Positions 46,362 through 56,300 of a stretch of 64,000 bases of DNA are shown here, piece after piece. The DNA comes from Argopecten irradians (taxonomy: Eukaryota > Mollusca > Bivalvia > Pectinida > Pectinidae), in assembly GCF_041381155.1 (NCBI RefSeq), contig NC_091134.1, forward strand, positions 17,362,008 through 17,426,007, given 5' to 3'. A program made the position numbers and the translations under genes. The notes under the pieces are model-generated. The model worked only from the letters and a program-made list of their open reading frames with translations, was not told the DNA's origin and made no database searches. Positions within the stretch are counted from its first letter, which is position 1. The number at the start of each line of letters is the position of its first letter.

Positions 46362-48139
46362 CGTCATTTATTTGTACACCAAATCTAATGTAATATGCTC
46401 ATCAATAATTATATAATCTTAAGGCCCACATCTTAGATGTGGGAGTTCTAAAATAATCTCTGTCTGTCTGCTCATAAATAATCTCCAGAGAGTTAATACC
46501 GTTTGGCAAATTGGTTTGGTATTGTACATGGTAATAGCTGGTGGTATGTAGATGTGCAGTAGGGATTTCCTGTGAAATTCAATATGGCCGCCATGATTCA
46601 GAAAGGAATCATTAGATTTTAGTGTATATTGGTATACTAGGGTTTTGGGAGACATTGATTACCATGGTCGCAATTTTGAAGGTCTGGATATCCAAGATCC
46701 AGAGTTTAAAAAAATCATCTGATTTCAAGGACAAATTGTATATACCGTAGTCTCATAGTCATTCAAACCTTTCCTTTGTTTTCTTCATGGTGTTAAAAAG
46801 ATTTTTTTTCATGGTGTTAAATAGATTCAATATGTCAGAACTTAAAAACTGATGATTATGATTTTATGTGTTATTTATGTATGATAAATTGATACCAAAA
46901 TTACAAATTTATATCTAAATCATCAACATGTGAATGTTATACATTATGTATATAATCTATCGAGTATATAATGTGAGAGTGTTGCTCATGTATTACCATA
47001 ATGAAGCATTGTGGATTATTACTTACCTTGGATCACGTACCTTATGTAAGAATACTGTTTAGTAATACATAAGTATTTCATTAAGAATGTGAAGTTGGAA
47101 GTGGAGTCCTTCTGCAGTATTGTACCAGGTTTCATTCTTGGATGGATTTTCTCTTTAAAAAAAAACATCTTTTCTTCTTTGAAATGTTTTACTGAATAGC
47201 CAATTTAATTTCCACAGGATTGATATTTTTGGGGTCCCATAAGACAATGATATGATCGCAAAAATATTATTCACAAAACTTTAAGAAATAGATGAATTAT
47301 GGGTATATACTCTTGCAGTCCAATTGCGAAATGTCAAATCTGCTGAAATTAATTTTCTAGTTTTTAGTCCAAATCACAAAAATATTGAGCCACAAAAATT
47401 ACTGGCTATGCAGTATATTACATATGTATACACGGTCCGTGTACACTAGATATATTAAATTTGAAGTCATAACATTACTGATGGCAATATCTGGCAGCCA
47501 TATTGTTTAATGATTATAGTTTTTAGTGTACTATAAATAGTACATTTTCTCTTGTTTGTCATACACTGTCGTTAACCTAACTTGCTAGCAAGGTTCATCT
47601 TGGGAGACCTCTGAACTCTTTTTTTTGTTTCCATGGTGACTGGACGTAACTCAGTACGTACTTCGCAAGTAAGAAAGACAAGAGTCGCAGTTAAAAGTTA
47701 CCTCTGTCTTTCATTTCGCGAAAAGAAACCAGGTCATAAAGATTTATCATGTAGTACATGTACTTCAGAATAGTCATGAAATGTTAAAAATTTTGTCGAT
47801 CTTTCAAAGAATGTTTTGCTTAGAAATAGGTCAGTTGAATAAGCATGTGTGATAAAAATCCATCTGGTTAATGTTACTGCTTAATACAGTAATAATATGT
47901 GAAGATGTATAAAATAGTATTTTTTTATGAATAAAAACTCGATAAGTCATGCTTTGATTCATTGAATTTAAATTTAATTTTACAAAAATATATATAAGTT
48001 ATTCATGATGTCCTGATCATACGTATGAGGATGGTTGGTCAGTACAGCTGTATGTACCGTAGAGTGGGTGGTGACACAATAGTATTGTGTAATAACTATA
48101 TAGGGGCATGGTGTCATGAATATCATTATTACATAACTC

Positions 48140-48590
48140 TACTATCATCCTCAAAACTCCAGGGGTTACTCTCAGTGTCGTTACATATCCACTCCTAGCT
48201 ACTGTTGTAGCGGAAAAGATATAACATTTTTAAGTCATTCAGAAGGTGATATCTTTTCCGCTACAACAGTAGCCAATCTACTCCTGGACTATGTCATAGT
48301 GAAACTAAAATTAAGGCATTTCATGATCAGGAGATAAAAACTGATCAATCTTTGGGCAGCAGAAACTTTGTTTGAAAATTACAGACAGTGACTGCCCACC
48401 TTCAAAGCCATACAGTCCACTGTTACCTGATTTCCTTTAATGTACATGCATGTACATCAAATGAGAAAACTACCTGTCTCATCTGTTGTCTCACACAGAG
48501 CCTTCACTTACACAATGACATAATCCAGGTGTGGACATTACAACAGTGAAAGTAGCCCCTGGAATATCCAGGGATTCTAGACTGCCTTAT
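48140..48590 (+). repeat. Fold-back repeat, copy 3 of 3
   Basis: Starts ATCCTCAAAACTCCAGGGG and ends GCCCCTGGAATATCCAGGGATT, matching the ends of the copy at 32203. Interior blocks (TCAGGAGATAAAAACTGATC, CTTCAAAGCCATACAGTCCA) are present in reverse orientation relative to that copy. A 76-bp hairpin has inserted near its left end. Confidence 0.6.
48198..48273. mobile_element. 76-bp fold-back insertion with perfect 25-bp arms
   Basis: 48198-48222 (GCTACTGTTGTAGCGGAAAA...) is exactly complementary to 48249-48273, with a 26-bp loop. The word ACTCCT occurs on both sides and may be the target duplication. Confidence 0.85.
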
Positions 48591-49059
48591 TATGGAGCCT
48601 TGCCAAACACAATGTGGCAGTTATCAGTGCATGAATGCCATTCAATTTTTTATCATATAAAGTCAGTATAATTGTGAGACCACTCAAATAAACAAACATT
48701 GATGATGGCTGTTGAAAGTTCTGTTTTGGACAATAATGACATGTTTATTCATGAGGAATGCGAAATCCCTTATGATAAGAAATAATATTCAAGTTGGATT
48801 TATCCTTGTTTTCAAATTGTCCAGTTGGCATTCTATTATCATTCGGTAACTGCTAGCTGAATACATTTCATTGCTTATAATTATACATGTATATGAGAAT
48901 CTGAACACAAGGACTTATATATCTAATGTGACATTCTATTGGATTTATAATGGTTTATGTAAATTCCATGTAACACTTAAGTGATATACCAAACACATCA
49001 GATATAAATACGAGATAATAATATACATATTCAGTAATTACATTACTGATTCAGAATTG

Positions 49060-49275
49060 TGAAGCGTTTAACATCCTAGTAACAGCCAGGACCATTTAAG
49101 GACAAACCAGTTTTAGGAGGTGAAGGAGTGGCGAGGAACCTCGAGAAAAACCACTTGTTACCTGCGGTCAGGACTTGGCAACTGCCACAGATAGTTTTCG
49201 AACTTGCAACCCAGAGGTGAAGGGCTTGTGGTAATATGTCGATCAAGACATCAAAACTACTTGGCCTTAAGTTGG
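49060..49275 (-). mobile_element. Degenerate tRNA-derived SINE
   Basis: Read on the minus strand: GTGGCCAACTTAAGGCCAAG, then CCCTTCACCTCTGGGTTGCAAG, GTTCGAAAAC (B-box-like), GGCAGTTGCCAAGTCCTGAC, CTTCACCTCCTAAAACTGG and TCCTTAAATGGTCCTGGCTG. It closes with TTACTAGGATGTTAAACG. Recognised as a copy of a widespread molluscan SINE with a tRNA-like head. The A box is decayed and no A-rich tail is clear. Confidence 0.6.
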
Positions 49276-49522
49276 CCACAACAAGTACTTTCCTTTATGG
49301 TTTAGAGATTCCAAATTATTTCCTAAGAAGAAATGTTAGAAATACATGTATGGAGAGAAAATGAGAACAACAATGTATAAAGGTGAACAAAAAGAAAAAC
49401 TCCAGAAGAAGAAATTCTTAAGAACCAACATCCTGCTATAAGTTCATGTGTGTTGTGGTTCATCTTCTGGTCATCGGGAGGATCCTAATGAATACAGAGC
49501 CCTCTTAAAAACATAGTAGGAT

Positions 49523-49665
49523 CATCGAAAAATAAGAGATGCAACTCCTGAGCCAGATACTAAATGGTATATATTTTATATTGCTGGGCAACCAGCAGCA
49601 CCAGATGAACCTAGAATATACCATTTAGTACCTGGCTCAGGAGTTGCATCTCTTATTTTTCGATG
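49523..49665. repeat. 50-bp inverted repeat (43-bp loop)
   Basis: The arm 49523-49572 (CATCGAAAAATAAGAGATGC...) is complementary to 49616-49665 with one mismatch. The loop has a small hairpin (GCTGGGCAACCAGC). It lies about 720 bp past the 3' end of the lectin receptor coding region. Confidence 0.9.
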
Positions 49666-50170
49666 AACAATGTATAAAATATATTTTCGAAAATTCCAAC
49701 ATAATTTTGGAAATATTTTATACTATATTATAAGTTAAAGTGCTTAATTACAATTCCTAGTAAAGTATACTGGTATCCATGTATATTGAAACCCTCTCTT
49801 TCTTCAATTAATCTCCATCAATATGCATGGTTTTTGTAAATATTGCTACTACATAAGAATTGAAATGGTACAAATACATATTGAAATCATGGTTACAAAA
49901 ACATACACTATTACAATATTGCATCCAGATACTGACCAATATTGACCATGATCAACATGAAATATGATTGTTGCGATGAATTATCATGGTTGATCATCTA
50001 GCACTATGGATCTGAGAATGGTAACCATGGTTACCGTTGGTCTACCTGGTAACAACACATCCCATATCATGATCGGCCATCTTTCCACAGTCATGGAAAA
50101 TCATTTATAGTGTAGTGAAGGGTAGTCTATAAATATATTTTGTAGTGATGTTCAATTACCTCTAGATGTA

Positions 50171-50176
50171 TTTATT
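50171..50176 (-). terminator. Candidate polyadenylation signal of the lectin receptor
   Basis: AATAAA on the minus strand, about 210 bp past the stop codon at 50385. Assigned from the motif and spacing only. Confidence 0.4.
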
Positions 50177-50384
50177 TGACAATATTATATACAGAGTAAT
50201 TGTCTCTTGAGAATTCTACAGTAATATGCATTATTGATGTGGCAATATAGGCAATTCTTTTGTACTAGTATACACTTAAAAAAATATATATCCTCAAATT
50301 TCAATTCTGGCAGGAATGTATCCTTAAACATGAATCACAATATAATTAATCTGGCAGGAGTAAACCCACAATGTATCAACTTTA

Positions 50385-53300
50385 TCACAGGGACTTGTTT
50401 TTATCACAGACATACAAATTGTTGTCGTATCCTGTCGGAGCTTTGTTGAACTCCTCAAAATATCTTAAAAGTTCTTCATTACTGCGATTTTCCACAACAT
50501 GGTGACTAGCCTCTTTCTGAGGTACGTTAGAGTAAGTAGGATCAGACATTACACTGCTTGCATCGCAACTCTGAGTATCGTCACATCCTGCAAAATCCAC
50601 CTCAGAATAATGTTTGTCAGGTAGGTCAACCATATCAGCCTCTTTCATTGAATCGTAGTAACTGTCCGCTCCTTTACAAGCTACAGGGTCATGGGTCATT
50701 GGATCTGGACCCATGCAGTCTAAAGTGTCACGGTTGACTGGTTTTTCGTAACTAAAATCATGGAAGCTGTCTCCATTGCACGCTTTTGGTCCTGGTGTTT
50801 CGTAAATATTTTCGACGGTATGTTGAATGTTACTAGTCTCCATTTGTTCATCGACAAAAGAATTGGGAAGTCGATTTGTATCATAAGTATGGTTCTGGAA
50901 TCTAACTTGAAATTCCTCTGCTTCAAACCTCTTCTTTCTGTTTCTGAGATTAAAAAGTTAAATCAAATTGGTTTTACTCCACAAAAACAAAACATGTTGA
51001 AGTTTTTACTTGTGAAGTCAATCAACATGTAAAGGAACTTGAAATGAAATTGGAATTTTTAGCAAATAGAAACAAGAAAAATCTGTAAGACATCAACCCT
51101 CTGGTGTCATTAAGCAAAATACATATTCCACCGCCGACAGACCAAAAATGGTATTCATCATTAGAACAATAATTAGTGTTTAACCGTGTGTATAATAGTC
51201 TGATTAACACAAAAAATAATATAAAATAATTTAGATTGCTTTTGGTACATGCGCATTCAGTAGTTCATTTCATATAGGATATAGTGGTACGGATTTTTTT
51301 CGGGATGCAATTAATTATTTTTCATATTTTTAACTTGAAGTAAAATTAGGAGCTCAAACTTTTCAATGGTGGTAATGGTGTAAAGTAAGTAACTTTTGTA
51401 ACTGAAGAAAAATACTAAATCGTCTGCTCCTGTTTTTAATAGTGAAAAAATACCATTTGTCAGCGGTGGAGTGTCATTAAGCAAAATACCATATTATAAT
51501 AACTTACCGTCGTCTGATAATCAGGAGCAGGACAGCGAGGATCAGCAGGATGAGAATGATCAGAGTAACGACCAGTCCTGCTAGACCACCTGTGATAATA
51601 AAACAGGGACTTAGAAAGAATCACCCTGTATCATCCCAATATCATTATTATATTATTTCTGTAGTCTTCCGCTGATATAGGATGGGGGACTGAAGGTTTG
51701 CATTATGTTCATTCGCTTGTCCTTCTGCACATTATTTTGTCCGTGCTCTAATTCCTACAATTAGGCTTTAGAACTTCATACTTGTCATATGGCTTTATCT
51801 ACCGTTATAGCAAGATGGCGTGTTTAAGACACCATAATTAGGTCACTGTGACCAGTATTTTGACCTTGACATCAAATTAAGAAAACACTTGTCCAGGTTC
51901 AATCTCCTTTATTATATTAAGGCACTTATAGAACGTCATACCTGGTATATGAATCTAAGAAGATGAAATGTGTGTGATGGACCAAAACTAGGTCACTATG
52001 ACCTTAATTACGACATTTGACCTCATTAAAGAAAATCTGTTCCAGTACATATTTAAGATAGTAACCCAGATTAATTTTGTAAAGATACATATTTATACCT
52101 TTGTGATATGGCCAGTTGGATGGATGAACAAAAACAAATGCCATGACCCAGTATCTCACCAGTTTATGCCATGACCCAGTAACTCACCAGTTTAACATCA
52201 ATAGAAAACCTATGGGCTTGTTTAGATGTAAAGTTATATTTACATTTATGGTTAAAAGATACAAGTGATATATTGTATATAAAATGTTAAGTTCTGAGTT
52301 ATTGCCAATCGGGGCCGCCATATTTACCAGAGTCCAAACCTACCTGCTGATAATACTTTGTCTTCTTTCTGTAACTGACCTGGAAAGTTCAAAGTGGGTT
52401 ATTAATACAGATACAGATCTAAAAAACGTTCATGGTAACGGAGACACAATTATAAACTACCCATGGTTATGTGAATATATTTTAGTTGAAAAAGACTTGG
52501 TATTAGTCATCTGACTATTGGCACAATACAACATCTCAATGTATATAGTAGTGGCAAACAATTGAGGCAATGCCATTTATTTGAACAAACTTGGTAGCCC
52601 TTCATCCCAGCATGCTACAGGCCCAATATCAGGTCTCTATGCCTCTTTGTTATTCACAAGAAGTCGCTTAAAAGTTTTAGCCTATTTGACCCCTGTGACC
52701 TTGAATGGCTGTCAGGTTCATTCATTTGAACAAACTTGGTAGCCCTTCATCCCAGCATGATACAGGCCTAGGCCTTTCGGTTATAATACCGGTTATATAA
52801 AGTATATATAATATGTTACATTGTACTCACCCATTCCAACGACAGTTTGCTGGGTTGTCGTTGTCACTTGTGTTGTCAAGGTTACAGATGCAGCAGCTGT
52901 GCTCGTTGTAGTTGTGGTTGTCGTTGTTGTAGTAGATGTTGAAGTTGTAGTTGGAGTGGTTTTAGTTGTTGGTGATGGAGTTGTGGTTGTAGTTGTTGGT
53001 GTGGTGGTTGTAGTTGTTGGTGTTGTAGTCGTAGTTGTTGGTGTCGTAGTCGTTGTAGTTGTTGGTGTCGTTGTTGGTGTCGTTGTTGAAGCAGTAGTTG
53101 GTCCCATGTCTGAAAAAATGTGTACATGAGTTTTGTTTCAGTATCTAACCTTATCTTTCATGATGATATATTGTTTGAATGACTTTTTTTTCACTGTTTC
53201 ACACTCTTATAAAATACATAATTAATCATAACATTAACACCTCCTCCCCGCCCCACCCACTCTCAAACATGCCAATGATTTAATATAAAATAATTTCTAA

Positions 53301-56300
53301 TTAAAAGTTGATTTTTAATCGAAAACAACAAAACAAATTGATATCATTTTGGTATGTCATGTTTTACCAGTGTATAAGAAATGTGAATAAGGATTATAAC
53401 TCTATTAGTAGTACAGTACATGTAGTCGGTCGATTGCTTTGTAACGAAGGGCTATAAAAGAGAGAGGTAACTTGATCCTATATAAATAAGGGGGCACAAC
53501 TCTGTTGAGAGTGTAAGGAGGGAGTGGGGGTGTGTTTGGGTTTTAATTTGTTCCAATACAAATTACACACATCTTCACTGTATAAGAATCCCTCTGGTTA
53601 TTTATGAAGTGTAGTTATAGTGTTTTGCAACAAAGGGGCATAACTCTGAAAAAGGTGTAGGTATCTTCTAATATAGATAATGCACATCTACACTAGAGAG
53701 AATTATTGTCATAAAGTTTCATTAAAATCGTTCCAGTAGGAGGAGGAGTGGTTGGTTGATCACTGTGTCTAAAGATGGACAACTTGAATCCAGTACACTC
53801 CCTATTATATGGCTATAACTTCCTCTAAATAAATATATACACATGTACATTCAACCTTTGTAAACTTAACTTATTTAACTCAAAACCTGTGTTTCATTTA
53901 AAACTCTTTAATTTGACTATAGGATCAATTATACCTACCGTACTGACAAACATACTGGTATTTCACATTGTTATTGTTACAATGATCTTCTCTCCATTTC
54001 CCGTCTGATGTTCGCATGTACGCACAGTCTTCAGGACAAACACTGTTTCCTCCATAACATAGTTCTGGGTAACCCAAACTCCAGGAATCATACCTGGAGG
54101 AAGCTCCTTAGTGACAAACACAGAAAACCATCAGTTTAGCAGTTAGGGTTATAATTAAGATAACAATAATTATTTCTAGCTTTTAACATTCCGAAATAAA
54201 AACATGTTTTTATTTGATATAAAAACTCTTTAAAGGGTTTTCATACTAATGTCATTTTCGCAATTTTTTCCTTGACATGAATGCACTTATTTAACGAATC
54301 CTTAAAATGAAATGAAATTAATTAATACATGTAATTTTATTAGGTCATTATATTATGTTCTTAAAGTCAGAATATGAAATCAATCCATTGAAAATTTGAA
54401 ATTCAACTTTATCATTTTTATAGAAAATTGCAAAATCATTTATGACTACATTTAGTATAAAACTCTATTTATAATAAGCTTAACCTTTTTGACGTAGATA
54501 TTTACTTCATCAATCAATTCCTTTACCTGTGACCCACTTCCAAAGTTGTTCCTGATCCTTGTCGGTGAACCCTATCCAAATCTGGTACGTTGTTGAAGAA
54601 AATGGTAACGATGAAATGAAATTGTTGGTAGACTGATCAAGTATTACAACAAGATGGCCGCCATTTGTAGAGGAACAGTCTGCACTTGCTGCGTCCCAGG
54701 TAACTCTGGTATCCATGTAACGGTAACAATGACCGTCGTGTGTGTGCATCGTACCAGACAACCCCGTCGGACATCTGTACAATTCAGACGACTTCATTGG
54801 TACTGTAAACGACAATGTTTAATTACTACCAACACGGACAACATGGAATTTAATTATAAGGATCGAAAGCAAATTGTGGAATTGAAGTTTTAATCTTAAG
54901 CGCATTTTAGTTGACGTCACACGACGTCACATTTTACTTCATATCCATGATCTAGGATGGATGATGCATTATAATAGTATACAAATCCAGTCCCTGTGAT
55001 CTTCGATCATGTGGTGTATAATCTAACTTGAGATTTATTGTATAGAAACCAATTCACTGTATTCTTGTAGATTAAATCACTAGTGTGATTTAGTTTTATG
55101 TTTGTGTATTAACCAAGCCGGCTGCCACTGTGATCTTGTACACAAAGTCGTAAACCAAACCCCTGTGGTCTAAGAAGTTTGTATATAAACCAAACCCCTG
55201 TGGTCTAAGAAGTTTATATATAAACAAAACCTCTGTGGTTTAAGAACTTTGTATATAAACCAAACCCCTGTGGTCTAAGAAGTTTGTATATAAACCAAAC
55301 CCCTGTGATCTAAGAAGTTTATATATAATCAAGACCTCTGTGGTCTAAGAAGTTTGTTTATAAACCATTAAGCTCTTGTGATCTTGATGTATGTAAAACA
55401 AGCCAAATATTATGTGATCTTGTAAATAAATCAATCAAGCCCCTGTGTGATTGTGTTTTTATGAACAAAACTTGTGTGATATCTGGTTGTTTGTGGACAA
55501 CACTCATCGCTCTTATTTTAAATAAACAGCTAATCCAATGTGACCTTGTAAACATAAACCTTGTCCCTGTGATCTTGCTGTAACTAAAAAAGCCATTGTG
55601 GTCTTGTATATACAAACCAGGTCCCTGTGACCTTGTTGTTAATAAACAGCCTGTTACCTAGGTATCACATATACCAAGTAAATCTTACACTCCACTTAAT
55701 ACCTTTATTTTTTATTCTAAACTTATTTTGGGGGGTATCTGTATTAATATTACGTTAGACCAGGAAAAGCGTTTATCAACAATGATGTAATCCACAAGAT
55801 GGAACAGTCATTTTATAGTGATCAGTTGACATTACCATGTCAACATTCATATATTGACGTCATATTGGTCATGTTTTGGGTGCCAGTTATACCCACATAG
55901 ACTTCATTTTGTCTTGGTTTGTTTATACACAAGAAGTGACAAGAGAATATATACAGATATAATCCTGTGACCTGCAGACTATGGTGGGACCATATACCTG
56001 ACTTTAATGGTCTCAGCATGTATTAGTTTACATTAGAGGATTTTACAATGTTTCTCCTGACAAGTGTGTCAGTCCCAGTATATAAATAAAATGCTATAAA
56101 TGTTTTAATGGATACCAATAAACAAGTCCTACATAAAACCAGCCACATTAACTTTCAGTCATCACAGAGATTTAAAATTTGAAAATTATTGATTTTACAT
56201 TTGCAGATGCATGCATAGCTAAAATACTTAAAGATGCTCCACCACTGACAAATGTTTTTTTTTACTATCAAAAACAAAAGCAGACGATTTATTATTTTTC

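Larger units (their letters stand above)
46362..50384. other. Intergenic between satellite and lectin receptor
   Basis: No gene recognised. Holds the third copy of a fold-back repeat (48140-48590), a 25-bp hairpin element inside it, a tRNA-type SINE copy (about 49060-49275), and a 50-bp inverted repeat (49523-49665). The rest is AT-rich. Confidence 0.5.

Noticed and set aside
49060-49275. Possible functional tRNA gene on the minus strand
   Set aside because: The B-box-like word is present, but the A box and cloverleaf stems are not. It fits a degenerate tRNA-derived SINE.
52793-53129. Val-rich plus-strand ORF
   Set aside because: Antisense shadow of the Thr-rich stalk exon of the lectin receptor.
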